This document shows positions 1 through 10,496 of a DNA stretch of 45,842 nt, piece after piece. Position numbers and translations under genes: made by a program. Location: assembly GCA_016935485.1 (NCBI GenBank), contig JAFGQW010000205.1:1-45842 (forward strand), read 5' to 3'. A model generated the notes under the pieces. That model worked only from the letters and a program-made list of their open reading frames with translations. It did not search any database and was not told the origin of the DNA. The DNA is from Planctomycetota bacterium. Lineage in GTDB: Bacteria > Planctomycetota > JAFGQW01. The number at the start of each line of letters is the position of its first letter. The first letter of the stretch is position 1.

Positions 1-477
1 CGTGACGATGCAGATGTCCATGCCCTGCTGGAACTCCAGCTTGTCGAGATCGATCTCCGGAAAGACCGACTGCTCCTGCAGGCCGAACGCATAGTTACCG
101 CGACCGTCGAAGGCGCGCTGGCTCAGCCCGCGAAAGTCCCGAATCCGCGGAATGACCACGGCCACCAGACGATCGAAGAACTCGTACATCCGGTCGCGCC
201 GAAGCGTCACCTTGCAGCCGATCTCCATGCCCTGGCGCAGCTTGAAGTTCGAGACGCTGCGGCGCGCCCGTGTGATCTGCGGCTTCTGGCCCGCGATCCG
301 GGCGAGGTCCGCCACGGCGGCCTCGAGCCGCTTGCGGTTGTCCACGGCCCGGCCGACTCCCATGTTGACGACGATCTTGTCGAGCCGTGGAATCGCCATG
401 GGATTCTGCCGGCCCAGCTTGCGCTTGAGATCGGGGAGGATCTCCCTGTCGTATTTGTCCTTGAGCCTTGCCACCAT
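1..477 (-). CDS. rplE: 50S ribosomal protein L5 (partial, C-terminus outside window)
   Basis: Minus-strand translation [44 protein letters not shown]...[46 protein letters not shown]5 motifs; spc operon position. Confidence 0.95.
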   Translation of the reverse strand, partial: MVARLKDKYDREILPDLKRKLGRQNPMAIPRLDKIVVNMGVGRAVDNRKRLEAAVADLARIAGQKPQITRARRSVSNFKLRQGMEIGCKVTLRRDRMYEFFDRLVAVVIPRIRDFRGLSQRAFDGRGNYAFGLQEQSVFPEIDLDKLEFQQGMDICIVT

Positions 478-509
478 GATCCGGTCCAGCCCTTCCTTGC
501 CGCCGGCCG

Positions 510-896
510 CTACCCTTTCGGCAGCGGAATCTCCTGGCCGCATGCGGAACACAATCGCGTCCGCGAGCCGTCCGTGCGCCGGCCGACCTTGCGGCGCGAC
601 GGCCGGCCGCAGGACGGGCACACCAGCCGCACCCGGGCCAGCGCAATCGGCGCCTCCTTCTCCACGCGCCCGCCGCGCGGATGCTCCTGGCTCTTGCGCA
701 CGTGGCGAAAGACCTTGTTGATCCCTTCCACCAGGACGCGCGCCTGCTCGAGGTGCACGTGCAGCACACGCGCCCGCCGCGGATGGTCCCGCGTGCCGGC
801 CTCGTCGCCGCTCATCACCTGGACCGTGTCGCCGGCGCGGATCCAGTTGCGGCTCGGCGCCCCCACCGGACCCCGGAACTTGCGCCGTCTTGCCAT
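510..896 (-). CDS. rplX: 50S ribosomal protein L24
   Basis: KOW-type [58 protein letters not shown]...CSACGQEI; order L14-L24-L5. Confidence 0.95.
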   Translation of the reverse strand: MARRRKFRGPVGAPSRNWIRAGDTVQVMSGDEAGTRDHPRRARVLHVHLEQARVLVEGINKVFRHVRKSQEHPRGGRVEKEAPIALARVRLVCPSCGRPSRRKVGRRTDGSRTRLCSACGQEIPLPKG

Positions 897-909
897 GCCC
901 CACCTCCGA

Positions 910-1278
910 TCAGACCACTTCCGCCGCCAGCGACAGGATCTTCATGAAGTTCTTCGCCCTGAGCTCGCGGGCCACGGCGCCGAAGATCCGCGTGCCCTTG
1001 GGGTTGCCGTCGTTGTCGATGATCACCATGGCATTATTGTCGAAGCGGATGTACGAGCCGTCGCGCCGGCGCACGAGCTTCTTGGTGCGCACGATCACGC
1101 CGCGCACGATCTGGCCCTTGGAGACCTCCGAGTTCGGGTTGGCCTTCTTCACGGAGGCCACGATCACGTCGCCCAGCGTCGCATAGCGCCGCCGGCTGCC
1201 GCCCAGCACCTTGATGCACTGGGCGACGCGGGCGCCGGTGTTGTCCGCCACGTCGAGCTGGGTCTGCATCTGGATCAT
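910..1278 (-). CDS. rplN: 50S ribosomal protein L14
   Basis: [46 protein letters not shown]... Confidence 0.97.
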   Translation of the reverse strand: MIQMQTQLDVADNTGARVAQCIKVLGGSRRRYATLGDVIVASVKKANPNSEVSKGQIVRGVIVRTKKLVRRRDGSYIRFDNNAMVIIDNDGNPKGTRIFGAVARELRAKNFMKILSLAAEVV

Positions 1279-1284
1279 GGCCGC

Positions 1285-1623
1285 CTATCCCTCCTCGAGT
1301 CCGTCCCCGGCCGGCTCCTCCGGCACGGCTGCGGCGCTCGCCGACGCGCTGCGGACCACCCGGACCAGGCGCCAGCGCTTGGTCCGGGAGAGCGGGCGCG
1401 TGAATGCGATCTCGACCCGGTCGCCATCCCGGGCCGTCCCGTGCTCGTCGTGCGCCTGCAGCGTCATCCGCCGGCGGACGTACTTGCCGTACTTCGGGTG
1501 CTTCACGCGACGTTCCACGCGCACCGTGATGGTCTTCATCCTCCGGGTGCTCGTCACCACGCCGATCTCTTTCTTGGCCTGTGCGCGTCGCTCCGCCCTG
1601 GCCATCAGGCCCTGCCTTTCCAC
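1285..1623 (-). CDS. rpsQ: 30S ribosomal protein S17 (exact start uncertain)
   Basis: GVVTSTRRMKTITVRVERRVKHPKYGKYVRRRMTLQAHDE...; operon position. Confidence 0.93.
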   Translation of the reverse strand: MERQGLMARAERRAQAKKEIGVVTSTRRMKTITVRVERRVKHPKYGKYVRRRMTLQAHDEHGTARDGDRVEIAFTRPLSRTKRWRLVRVVRSASASAAAVPEEPAGDGLEEG

Positions 1624-1639
1624 CAGCCGCCATCCATCG

Positions 1640-1846
1640 TCAAACCCCGCTTCCTCGCACCCCGGCCCGCTCTCCGAACACGGTCTCGATGCGGGCCAGG
1701 TCCTTGATGATCTGCCGGATCCGCGCCGGGTTCTCGAGTGCCTCGGTCGCCGCCTGGACGCGCAGCGCGAAGAGCTCCTTCTTGAGATCGGCGCGGGACT
1801 TCAGGATCTCCTCGTCCCCCACCAGCCGCCAGTCGCGCGCCCTCAT
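1640..1846 (-). CDS. rpmC: 50S ribosomal protein L29
   Basis: 68-aa ORF with [36 protein letters not shown]; between L16 and S17. Confidence 0.93.
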   Translation of the reverse strand: MRARDWRLVGDEEILKSRADLKKELFALRVQAATEALENPARIRQIIKDLARIETVFGERAGVRGSGV

Positions 1847-2262
1847 AGCTTCGGTCTCCTGCGCACCATCTTGCAGCGAATCGGGAACTTGTGCGCGGCC
1901 CGGTTCAGCGCCATCTTCGCCCGATCCTCCGTGAGCCCCTGGACCTCGAAGATCACGGTCCCGGGGCGCACCACGGCCGCATAGTACTCGGGCTCGCCCT
2001 TGCCCTTGCCCATCCGGGTCTCGGCCGGCAGCCCGGAGACGGGCTTGTGGGGAAAGATGCGGATGAAGAGCTTGCCCTCGCCCTTGACGATCTGGTTGGC
2101 CGCGATCCGGGCCGCCTCGATCTGGCGGGCGGTGACCCAGGCCGGATCGAGGGCCTGAAGGCCGAAATCCCCGAACTCGACCGTGTGGCCGCGGTGGGCA
2201 TTGCCCTTCACGCGGCCTCGCTGCTGTTTGCGGTACTTAACCCGCTTTGGCATCAGCGCCAT
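1843..2262 (-). CDS. rplP: 50S ribosomal protein L16
   Basis: [51 protein letters not shown]...[16 protein letters not shown]. Confidence 0.97.
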   Translation of the reverse strand: MALMPKRVKYRKQQRGRVKGNAHRGHTVEFGDFGLQALDPAWVTARQIEAARIAANQIVKGEGKLFIRIFPHKPVSGLPAETRMGKGKGEPEYYAAVVRPGTVIFEVQGLTEDRAKMALNRAAHKFPIRCKMVRRRPKL

Positions 2263-2920
2263 CGGTCGCCGTCCCTCTCCGCTTGGCCATCGGATACTCG
2301 CCGAGATAGATCCAGCACTTCACGCCGATCGTGCCGTACGTGGTGTGCGCCTCGGCCAGCCCGTAGCTGATGTGGGCCCGCAGCGTCGACAGCGGAATCC
2401 GCCCCTGGCGCTGCTTCTCCTGGCGGGCCATCTCCGCGCCGCCCAGCCGCCCGCCGATGTGGATCTTGCAGCCCAGCGCCCCGGGCACCTGCATGGTCGT
2501 CTGGATCGACCGCTTGAGCGTCCGCCGGAAGCTCTGGCGCCGCTGGAGCTGCTCCGCCACGCTCTCGGCGACGAGCTGCGCGTTGAGCTCCATCTTGGAG
2601 ATCTCCTTGATCTTCAGCTCGAGATCCGCGGAGCCGGCGAGATCCCGGAGATCGTCCCGGAGCTTGTCCACCTTGGCGCCCTTCTTGCCGATCAGCACCC
2701 CCGGTCGCGCGGTCTGGACGATCACCCGGATGTTCTCGCCGCGGCGCTCGATCTCCACCTCGGGAATCGCGGCGAACCCGTAGTTCTTCTTGATGTGCTC
2801 GCGGATCTTGTGGTCCTGGACCAGGAACTTGCCGAAGTCCTGCTTGGTCGCATACCAGCGCGAGCGCCATTCCTCGGTGATCCCGACCCGGAATCCGGTC
2901 GGATGGACTTTCTGCCCCAT
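2237..2920 (-). CDS. rpsC: 30S ribosomal protein S3
   Basis: [45 protein letters not shown]... Confidence 0.97.
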   Translation of the reverse strand: MGQKVHPTGFRVGITEEWRSRWYATKQDFGKFLVQDHKIREHIKKNYGFAAIPEVEIERRGENIRVIVQTARPGVLIGKKGAKVDKLRDDLRDLAGSADLELKIKEISKMELNAQLVAESVAEQLQRRQSFRRTLKRSIQTTMQVPGALGCKIHIGGRLGGAEMARQEKQRQGRIPLSTLRAHISYGLAEAHTTYGTIGVKCWIYLGEYPMAKRRGTATDGADAKAG

Positions 2921-3387
2921 TATCCTTCGGCCCCCTCTCCCGTCGGGCTCCCGGCCGGCGCGCTCGGCTCCGGGGCCGCGGCCGCACGCCGCGCCTTCGG
3001 ACGGCGCCCGGCGCCGCGCGCGCCGCGCGCCACCGCCTCCTCCTCGGCTTCGGCCAGAGCCACGTGGATGTGGCTGCGCCGCACCTTGATCGGCATGTAA
3101 CGTCCGCGCGGACCGGGCACGTAGCGGAACCCCGGCAGATCCGGCCCCTCGTCCACCCAGGCGCGCGCCACGTACAGGCGGTTGAGATCGACCTCCTGGT
3201 CCTCACGATCCTCCGCACTGGCCAGCGCGGCCCTGATCACCTTGGCGGTCATGACGGAGGCGCGCTTGTTCGTGACCCGGAGCAGCTCCAGCGCCTGGTT
3301 CACGGGGCGCCCCCGGACGAGATCCACGACCCGCCGGGCCTTGCGGGCCGCGATGGGCGCGAACCGATGCGATGCCTGAAACTCCAT
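2920..3387 (-). CDS. rplV: 50S ribosomal protein L22 (C-terminally extended)
   Basis: FAPIAARKARRVVDLVRGRPVNQALELLRVTNKRASVMTAKVIRAALASAED...; operon position. Confidence 0.95.
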   Translation of the reverse strand: MEFQASHRFAPIAARKARRVVDLVRGRPVNQALELLRVTNKRASVMTAKVIRAALASAEDREDQEVDLNRLYVARAWVDEGPDLPGFRYVPGPRGRYMPIKVRRSHIHVALAEAEEEAVARGARGAGRRPKARRAAAAPEPSAPAGSPTGEGAEG

Positions 3388-3451
3388 GACAACCTCGTCG
3401 CAACTCGAGCCCGCCCCGCGGCGGGCAGGATGGTGTCCGAGCGGCGGTCGC

Positions 3452-3715
3452 TCACTTCTTCTGGCTGTGACCGCGATAGGTGCGGGTGGGCGCGAACTCG
3501 CCCAGCTTGTGACCGACCAGCTCCTCCGTCACGTAGACCTTGTGGAAGATCCTGCCGTTGTGCACCATGAACGTGTAGCCCACCATGTCGGGCACGACCG
3601 TGGAGGCCCGCGCCCAGGTCGTGATGGGCTCTTTCGAGCCCTGTTCCTTGCGGCGCTTGAGGTGCTTCATCACCTTGGCGTCCACGAAGGGCCCCTTCTT
3701 CAGGCTCCTTCCCAT
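3452..3715 (-). CDS. rpsS: 30S ribosomal protein S19
   Basis: [21 protein letters not shown]...[51 protein letters not shown]. Confidence 0.97.
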   Translation of the reverse strand: MGRSLKKGPFVDAKVMKHLKRRKEQGSKEPITTWARASTVVPDMVGYTFMVHNGRIFHKVYVTEELVGHKLGEFAPTRTYRGHSQKK

Positions 3716-3793
3716 GCGCGCGTCCTCTCGAACCAGACCTCCTCGAAGCCGCCGCCGCGGGACTGCCGCCCGCCGGCGCCACCGGCCTCCTCG

Positions 3794-4630
3794 CTACTTC
3801 CTCTTCTTCTTGCGCCGCAGGATGTACTTGCTCGAAGTCTTGCGCGGATTGCGCGTCTTGCCGCCCTTGGACAGCTTGCCCCAGGCCGAGCACGGATGGC
3901 GCCCGCCCTTGGTGCGGCCCTCGCCACCGCCCATCGGATGGGAGACCGGATTCATGGCCGTGCCGCGCACATGCGGGCGGCGGCCCTTCCAGCGGGAGCG
4001 GCCCGCCTTGCCGAGCTTGACGAGGTTGTGCTCCGGATTGGACAGCGCGCCGATCGTGGCGCGGCAGTTGAGATGGACCTTGCGCACCTCGCCGCTCGGC
4101 AGCGTGAGGATCGCGTACTCCCCCTCCCGGGCCATGTAGTTGATGGCGCTGCCGGCGCTCCGGCCGAGCTGGCCGCCGCGGCCCGGACTGAGCTCGACGT
4201 TGTGCACCACGAGGCCCACGGGAATGTCCCTGAGCCGGTTCGCATTGCCGTCCCTGGGCTCGGCGCCCGGACCGCTCATCAGCAACATGCCCGGCTTGAC
4301 CCCCCGCGGCGCGAGGATGTAGCGCTTCTCGCCGTCGCGGTAGTGGAGCAACGCGATGTAGCACGTCCGGTTGGGATCGTACTCGATCGAGTGCACCCGG
4401 GCAGGCACGCCCTCCTTGTCCCGCTTGAAGTCGATCAGACGGTACTGCCGCCGGGCGCGGCCGCCGCGCTGCCAGCTGGTGATGTGGCCGTGCGCGTTGC
4501 GGCCGCCCGTCTTGGGCAGCTTGCGGAGCAGCGACTTCTCCGGCCGGGTGCGGGTGAGCTCCTCGCTGTGGAGGATCACGCTCCCCTGGCGGCGTCCGGG
4601 CGAGGTGGGCTTGTAATACTTGATGGTCAT
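3794..4630 (-). CDS. rplB: 50S ribosomal protein L2
   Basis: [13 protein letters not shown]...[31 protein letters not shown]...[17 protein letters not shown]. Confidence 0.97.
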   Translation of the reverse strand: MTIKYYKPTSPGRRQGSVILHSEELTRTRPEKSLLRKLPKTGGRNAHGHITSWQRGGRARRQYRLIDFKRDKEGVPARVHSIEYDPNRTCYIALLHYRDGEKRYILAPRGVKPGMLLMSGPGAEPRDGNANRLRDIPVGLVVHNVELSPGRGGQLGRSAGSAINYMAREGEYAILTLPSGEVRKVHLNCRATIGALSNPEHNLVKLGKAGRSRWKGRRPHVRGTAMNPVSHPMGGGEGRTKGGRHPCSAWGKLSKGGKTRNPRKTSSKYILRRKKKRK

Positions 4631-4642
4631 GGACTCTTGCCC

Positions 4643-4921
4643 CTAGAACAGGTCGATCCGCTCGCCTTCGGCCAGCTTGACCACCGCCTTCTTCCAGGCG
4701 GGCTTCTTGCCGCGGATCCAGCCGATGCGCCGTGACTTGCCCCGCATGTTCATGGTGCGCACCCGCACCACCTTGACCTTGAAGAGCGCCGCCACCGCGC
4801 GGGCGATCTCGATCTTGTTGGCGCCGCGTGCCACTGCGAAGGTGTACTGGTTGCGGTCCTCGACGTGGGCCATCCCCTTCTCGGAGACGCGCGGGCTGAG
4901 AACGATGGCATGCGGGTCCAT
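4643..4921 (-). CDS. rplW: 50S ribosomal protein L23
   Basis: MDPHAIVLSPRVSEKGMAHVEDRNQYTFAVARGANKIEIARAVAALFKVKVVRVRTMNMRGKSRR; start taken at internal ATG. Confidence 0.93.
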   Translation of the reverse strand: MDPHAIVLSPRVSEKGMAHVEDRNQYTFAVARGANKIEIARAVAALFKVKVVRVRTMNMRGKSRRIGWIRGKKPAWKKAVVKLAEGERIDLF

Positions 4922-4922
4922 C

Positions 4923-5537
4923 TCAGAACTGCTCCAGCAACTTGGCACAGGCACCGCTCGAGAGCACAATGTGCCGGTAGCGCAAGACGTCGTACGCGTT
5001 GAGATCCGCCACCGGAAGGCACCCCACGTACGGCAGGTTCCGGCAGCTCAGATACACGTTCGCGTCGCGGTCGGCGGTGACCACCAGGCCGCTCCGGGAG
5101 ACCCCCGCATCGCGGAGCAACGCCGCCATCCGCTGGGTCGAAGGGTTCGCAAACGCCAGTTCCTCCACCAGGCGCACCTCGTCGTCGCGGAACTTGCTGA
5201 GCACGGCGCTCCGGAGCGCCTCCTTGAGCGCCTTGCGCGGCAGCGCGTAGCTGTAGTCGCGCGGCCTGGGACCGTGGGTGATGCCGCCGCCCCGCCAGAT
5301 CGGGCTCTGCCTGGCGCCGGCCCTGGCCCGCCCCGTGCCCTTCTGGCGCCACGGCTTCTTGCCGGAGCCGGCGACTTCGGCGCGCGTCTTCGTCGCCGCG
5401 GTGCCCACGCGCTTGCGCGCCTCGTACATGTGCACGGCATCGAACAGCAGCCGGCGCTTCACCTTGTCGCCCAGTCGGGTCACGTCGATCTCGGTCGTGC
5501 CCAGCGTGCGGTCTGCCTTGAGCTGCTTGACTTCCAT
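4923..5537 (-). CDS. rplD: 50S ribosomal protein L4
   Basis: MEVKQLKADRTLGTTEIDV...KKPWRQKGTGRARAGARQSPIWRGGGITHGPRPRDYSYALPRKALKEALRSAV. Confidence 0.96.
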   Translation of the reverse strand: MEVKQLKADRTLGTTEIDVTRLGDKVKRRLLFDAVHMYEARKRVGTAATKTRAEVAGSGKKPWRQKGTGRARAGARQSPIWRGGGITHGPRPRDYSYALPRKALKEALRSAVLSKFRDDEVRLVEELAFANPSTQRMAALLRDAGVSRSGLVVTADRDANVYLSCRNLPYVGCLPVADLNAYDVLRYRHIVLSSGACAKLLEQF

Positions 5538-5550
5538 GGCCGCCTCTCCT

Positions 5551-6204
5551 CTACCCCCGAACGGAGTCGCTGACGAGGACCAGTCCGCGGCGCGGACCGG
5601 GGACCGCGCCCCGGACCAGCAAGAGGTGGCGGTCCGGATCCACCCGGACCACCTCCAGGTTGCGCACCGTGCGGCGGGCGTTGCCGTAGTGGCCCGCCAT
5701 GCGCTTGCCCTTGCCCACCTTGGTGGGCACCTCGCCCTTGCCGCCCGTGGCGCCCGGCTCGCGCACGTTCTTCGAGCCATGCGTCATGGGTCCCCGCTTG
5801 AACCCCCACCGGCGAATGCACCCGGAAAAGCCGCGCCCCTTGGTCGTGCCGACGACGTCGACCCGCTTTCTCTCCTGGAACATCGCGACCGTCAGGACCT
5901 CGCCGGGCGCCGCGGTGGGGTCCTGCCGGAGCCTGACCTCCTTCAACACCCGCATCGGCGGCACCGTCGCGCGCCGGAAGTGTCCCTGGCGCGACCGGTT
6001 CACGCGCTTGAGCTTCGGCTTGGAGACCTCCTCGAGGCCGAGCTGCAGCGCGCTGTAGCCGTCGGTCTCCCGCGTCTTGACCTGGGTGACCCGGCAGGGG
6101 CCCGCCTGGATGACCGTCACGTGGATACAGGCTCCCGTCGCGGAGTCGAACACCTGGGTCGACCCCAGCTTGCGGCCCAGGAGGCCGGTGTGGCACTGGC
6201 GCAC
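5551..6204 (-). CDS. rplC: 50S ribosomal protein L3
   Basis: LLGRKLGSTQVFD...GTTKGRGFSGCIRRWGFKRGPMTHGSKNVREPGATGG...KRMAGHYGNARRTVRNLEVVRVD. Confidence 0.96.
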   Translation of the reverse strand: MRQCHTGLLGRKLGSTQVFDSATGACIHVTVIQAGPCRVTQVKTRETDGYSALQLGLEEVSKPKLKRVNRSRQGHFRRATVPPMRVLKEVRLRQDPTAAPGEVLTVAMFQERKRVDVVGTTKGRGFSGCIRRWGFKRGPMTHGSKNVREPGATGGKGEVPTKVGKGKRMAGHYGNARRTVRNLEVVRVDPDRHLLLVRGAVPGPRRGLVLVSDSVRG

Positions 6205-6220
6205 GGCGGCTCCCCTCCGT

Positions 6221-6529
6221 TCAGGCTTTGATCCGGATGTGAACGCCCGCGGGAACGTTCAGCTTGTTGATGGCGTCGATGAACTTCGGATTCGGACTCG
6301 TGATGATGATGATCCGCTTGTGGGTCGACAGCTCGAACTGCTCGCGCGATTTCTTGTCGATGTGCGGGCTGCGCAGCACGGTGTAGATCTCCCGGCGCGT
6401 CGGCAGCGGAATCGGCCCGGCCACCCGCGCTCCGGTTCGCTTCGCCGTCTCCACGATGTCGACGGCCGAGCGGTCGAGCGCCTCGAAGTCGTAGGCTTCC
6501 ATCCGGATCTTGATCTCACCAGGACGCAT
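6221..6529 (-). CDS. rpsJ: 30S ribosomal protein S10
   Basis: [71 protein letters not shown]. Confidence 0.97.
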   Translation of the reverse strand: MRPGEIKIRMEAYDFEALDRSAVDIVETAKRTGARVAGPIPLPTRREIYTVLRSPHIDKKSREQFELSTHKRIIIITSPNPKFIDAINKLNVPAGVHIRIKA

Positions 6530-7024
6530 GGCTCACCACCTCGGCGCACCTCGGGTCGTGCCCCGCCCGAGCCGCCCGGGTCATTCCGGACGCACTCCGC
6601 GGAGCGCGCAAGCAAACGAACCACTTACGGCACATCCGCCCGCCCTCACACGGACGAACGCGACCGCCACTGACGCATCACGATCCGCCGGCGCGCCGCC
6701 CGCATCCACGAGGGACGCCGCGGCCGCAAGCCGGCCGGAAACGTGGGGCGAACGAGGATCTCAGGCAGGAAGAAAGCCCGTGCTCCCTGTGCCGAAAACC
6801 ACTCCACTCCCGCGGGAGGATTGGTTTCCTCGCCGCTCATCCGCAACCCGCCGACGACGCGCCTATCCCTCCGCCGCCCACCGCACGGGCGCGCTCCCGC
6901 GCACCTCGCGACGGCGTCCGGCCAACTCCCACTTCCTCGCCCGCGCTCGCGGCCGGGCTCCGCGCTGGATCGACGCTGCCGGATCGACGGTTGCGCGATG
7001 GCAACTCAGTCCGGAAGAGCGGAG

Positions 7025-7053
7025 AATGTAATCGATAAGAAAAAGGGCGTCAA
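7025..7053 (-). promoter_or_regulatory. Putative sigma70-type promoter for the S10 operon
   Basis: Minus strand TTGACG-N17-TACATT (-35 5/6, -10 4/6); located about 490 nt upstream of rpsJ. Confidence 0.5.
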
Positions 7054-7171
7054 CGGATTTGGCCCATTTTTCTTCAAAGGCCTTCCGGAAAGTGGTTTAG
7101 GCGAGTTGTCCCGGAACGTCTTCGGCCGGCGGCCGGCCGGGTGGCGGCGGCCAGCCCCGCCCGGCGGGCCG

Positions 7172-9223
7172 TCAGACCACCAGGCGGTCCTGCTCCTCCC
7201 TGGGGACCGGCCGGAATTCGCACGGCTCCATGCTGAAGCCGGCCCGCCCCTGGCTGAGCGAGCGGACCGCCGAGGAGTACCCGAACAGGCAGGCCAGCGG
7301 CGCGCGGACGCGCACGAGAGCCGGCGTGCGATCGGCGAGCGATTCCTCGATCGTAGCCCGGCGGGCGTTGAGATCGCGGATGATCTCCCCGAGGCACTCC
7401 ACGGGGGTGCGGACCTCGAGCCGCATCACCGGCTCGAGAATCGCCACTCCGCCCGCCTCCAGACCGGCGTGAAACGCCCGCACGGCCGCCTCCTCGAAGG
7501 CGGCCTCGCTGGAATCGACCTCGTGCAGCGCGAAGTCGCGCAGCGTCGCGCGGACGTGGATCACGGGATAGCCCAGCGGACCGGTCACCGCGCCCCGCAT
7601 CCCCTCCTCGATCGCCGCGAGAAAGAGCCGCGGCAGCCCCTCCCGGGAGAGACCGTTCACGAAGCGAACCCGCGGCGCCTCCGGATCCGGCGCCATCTCC
7701 AGGGTCACCCCGGCGAAGAAGCCGCGGCCGCCGGCCTGCTTGTCCACGCGTCCCTCGACCGCACAGGCGCGCCGGATGCTCTGCCGGTAGGCGACGTACG
7801 GCCGCCCGACTCTGGCCTGGACGCCGAAGTCGCGCGTCACGCGGTTGACGAGGACCTCGATGTGAAGCTCGCCCATGCCGGAGATCAGCAGCTGGCCGGT
7901 CTCCTCGTCCAGCCGCCTCTCGAACGTCGGATCCTCCCGCTCGAGCGCCGCCAGCGCCGCCTCGAGCCGCTCGCGGTCCGCGGTCGTGTGCGGCTCGATC
8001 GCGACGCGGATCACCGTCTCCGGAAAGCGGATGGGCTCGAACCGGATGGGGTGGTCCCGGTCCGCGAGCGTGTCGCCGGTGAACGTCATGCGCAGCCCCG
8101 TCGCGGCCACGATATCCCCGGCCCGGATCCGCTCGATCGCCTCCCGGTGGTTGGCGTGCATCCGGAAGAGCTGCGCCAGACGTTCCGGCTTGCCGCGGCT
8201 GACGTTGCGCACCTGGTCGCCCTGCCGGGCCGACCCGGAGTAGACGCGCAGGTAGGTCAGGTCGGCATGCCGCAGCGCCACGGTCTTGAAGGCCAGCGCC
8301 GCGAACGGGCCCCCGGGGTCAGCGAATCGCTCCTCGATCCGCGCCTTCGCGCCGGGCACCTCCCCCCGGGCGGGCGGGACCTCGGCGGGACTCGGCAGGT
8401 AGTCCACGACCGCATCGAGGAGCGGCTGGACGCCGAGATCGTGGAGGGCGCTGCCCCCGAAGACCGGCACGATCGCGTTCTTGAGCGTCGCCCGCCGAAT
8501 GGCCGCCCGCAGCTCGTCCGCACTCACGAGCTCCTCGGCAACGTAGCGCTCGGCCAGCGCGTCGTCGACCTCCGCCACCGCCTCCACCAGCGCCTCACGC
8601 TGCTTGGCAGCGAGAACCGCCAGATCGCCCGGAATGGGCTCCCGGAACACGGTCGCGCCCTGGGTGGCCGGGTCGAAGCGGAGCGCGCACCGCTCGACGA
8701 GATCCACCACCCCGGCGAGCGTCTTCTCGATCCCGATCGGCAGCTGCACTGCCACCGCCACCCGTCCCAAACGGGTCCGGATCTCGCGGATTACGCGCTC
8801 GAATCCCGCGCCCACCCGATCCAGCTTGTTGACGAAGACCAGGCGGGGCACGGCGTGCTCGTCGGCCTGATGCCAGACCGTCTCGGACTGGGCCTCGACG
8901 CCCTCGACGCCGGACAGCACCACGATCGCGCCGTCGAGCACCCGGAGGCTCCGGGCGACCTCGGCGGTGAAATCGACGTGACCGGGGGTGTCGATCAGGT
9001 TGACGGTGTGCCCGCGCCACAAGAGCGTCGTCGCCGCGGCGGTGATCGTGATGCCGCGCTCCCGTTCCTCCTCCATCCAGTCCATGGTGGCGGTGCCGTC
9101 GTCGACCGCGCCGATGCGGTGCTCCTTGCCGGTGTAGAAGAGAAACCGCTCCGTGAGCGTGGTCTTGCCGGCATCGATGTGGGCGATGATGCCGATGTTG
9201 CGCGTCTTCTGGAGGGCCTTCAT
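7172..9223 (-). CDS. fusA: Elongation factor G (divergent)
   Basis: MKALQKTRNIGIIAHIDAGKTTLTERFLFYTG...DTPGHVDFTAEVARSLRVLDGAIVVLSGVEGVEAQSETVWHQAD...VFVNKLDR; str-operon position after rpsG. Confidence 0.93.
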   Translation of the reverse strand: MKALQKTRNIGIIAHIDAGKTTLTERFLFYTGKEHRIGAVDDGTATMDWMEEERERGITITAAATTLLWRGHTVNLIDTPGHVDFTAEVARSLRVLDGAIVVLSGVEGVEAQSETVWHQADEHAVPRLVFVNKLDRVGAGFERVIREIRTRLGRVAVAVQLPIGIEKTLAGVVDLVERCALRFDPATQGATVFREPIPGDLAVLAAKQREALVEAVAEVDDALAERYVAEELVSADELRAAIRRATLKNAIVPVFGGSALHDLGVQPLLDAVVDYLPSPAEVPPARGEVPGAKARIEERFADPGGPFAALAFKTVALRHADLTYLRVYSGSARQGDQVRNVSRGKPERLAQLFRMHANHREAIERIRAGDIVAATGLRMTFTGDTLADRDHPIRFEPIRFPETVIRVAIEPHTTADRERLEAALAALEREDPTFERRLDEETGQLLISGMGELHIEVLVNRVTRDFGVQARVGRPYVAYRQSIRRACAVEGRVDKQAGGRGFFAGVTLEMAPDPEAPRVRFVNGLSREGLPRLFLAAIEEGMRGAVTGPLGYPVIHVRATLRDFALHEVDSSEAAFEEAAVRAFHAGLEAGGVAILEPVMRLEVRTPVECLGEIIRDLNARRATIEESLADRTPALVRVRAPLACLFGYSSAVRSLSQGRAGFSMEPCEFRPVPREEQDRLVV

Positions 9224-9417
9224 GAGCGGGCTGCTTTCGGGCAGGGCGGGAAAGGAACGGGCCGCGGTGCGCGCAGCTTCACGCCGGCGCGCCGGTGCTC
9301 GTCACCCCGGATCCGTGGCGGCTGCCATGACACCCCCCGGTCCGAAGACCGGCCCTTCCGCCGCCGCGGCGCCGAGCCGCACTTCCGGCACGTCGCCGGG
9401 TCGGGACCGGCCCGGGC

Positions 9418-9891
9418 CTACCAGGCGAAGTGCGCGAACGCCTTGTTCGCCTCGGCCATCTTGTGGGCGATCTCCCGCTTGTTGATCGCCTCGCCCTCCT
9501 TGTTGTAGGCCGCCTGCAGCTCGTCCGCGAGCCGCCGCGCCATCGGCCGGCCGCGCTTCTTGCGCGCCGCATCGATGATCCAGCGGAAGGCGAGCGCCTG
9601 CTGGCGGTTCTTCTTGACCTCCATCGGCACCTGGTAGGTAGCGCCGCCCACGCGCTTGGAGCGGACCTCGATGAGCGGTTTGACATTCTCGACCGCCTGG
9701 GTGAACACCTCGTCGGGGCGCTGGTCCTTCACGCGCTTCTCCAGGATCGCCAGCGCCTCGTAGAGGATCTGCTGGGAGACCGACTTCTTGCCCTCGACCA
9801 TGAGGCTGTTGATGAACTTGGAGACCAGCCGGCTGCCGTACTTCGGGTCGGGCTTCAAGAAACGCTCCGGCGAATCGTACTTGCGTGGCAT
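9418..9891 (-). CDS. rpsG: 30S ribosomal protein S7
   Basis: MPRKYDSPERFLKPDPKYGSRLVSKFINSLMVEGKKSVSQQILYEAL...GGATYQVPMEV...; start at internal ATG, 157 aa. Confidence 0.96.
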   Translation of the reverse strand: MPRKYDSPERFLKPDPKYGSRLVSKFINSLMVEGKKSVSQQILYEALAILEKRVKDQRPDEVFTQAVENVKPLIEVRSKRVGGATYQVPMEVKKNRQQALAFRWIIDAARKKRGRPMARRLADELQAAYNKEGEAINKREIAHKMAEANKAFAHFAW

Positions 9892-9905
9892 CGGATCTGT
9901 CCCCC

Positions 9906-10277
9906 CTACTTGGGCCGCTTGGCCCCGTACTTGCTCCGCGACTGCCGGCGGTCGTCGACGCCGGTGGCATCGAGCGTGCCGCGAATCACGTGGTAGCGCA
10001 CCCCGGGCAGGTCCCGCACGCGGCCGCCGCGCACCAGCACGATGGAGTGCTCCTGGAGGTTGTGGCCCTCGCCAGGGATGTAGACGGTGACCTCCTTGCC
10101 GTTCGAGAGCCGCACGCGCGCCACCTTGCGGAGTGCGGAGTTCGGCTTCTTGGGGGTCATGGTCTTCACCTGCAGGCACACGCCGCGCTTCTGCGGACAG
10201 CCATCCAGGACCGGCGACTTCGACCGGCGCCGGACCGGCTGGCGTCCCTTGCGGACGAGCTGGTTGATGGTGGGCAT
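9906..10277 (-). CDS. rpsL: 30S ribosomal protein S12
   Basis: [78 protein letters not shown]. Confidence 0.97.
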   Translation of the reverse strand: MPTINQLVRKGRQPVRRRSKSPVLDGCPQKRGVCLQVKTMTPKKPNSALRKVARVRLSNGKEVTVYIPGEGHNLQEHSIVLVRGGRVRDLPGVRYHVIRGTLDATGVDDRRQSRSKYGAKRPK

Positions 10278-10496
10278 TGCCACTCCGACGGCTGAGGCCC
10301 CGGAAGCCCTGAGTTGGTCGCAGGGCGGGGGCCGATTCCGGGCGGCCTCCCGGACCGCCTTCTCCACCGTGAGCCGGCGACGGCACACCCGCCGCGGGCC
10401 GATCGTTCCGGGCTCCGCCACCGGGCCCCGGGATGCTTCCTCTTGCGACATCTTGCCGCGAAAATCAAACCCTCCCCGGACGGCCGGCCGTACCGG

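Noticed and set aside
6743-9508. 921-aa plus-strand ORF
   Set aside because: Antisense shadow of fusA in very GC-rich DNA; low-complexity Arg/Pro/Gly/Asp/His composition, no motifs
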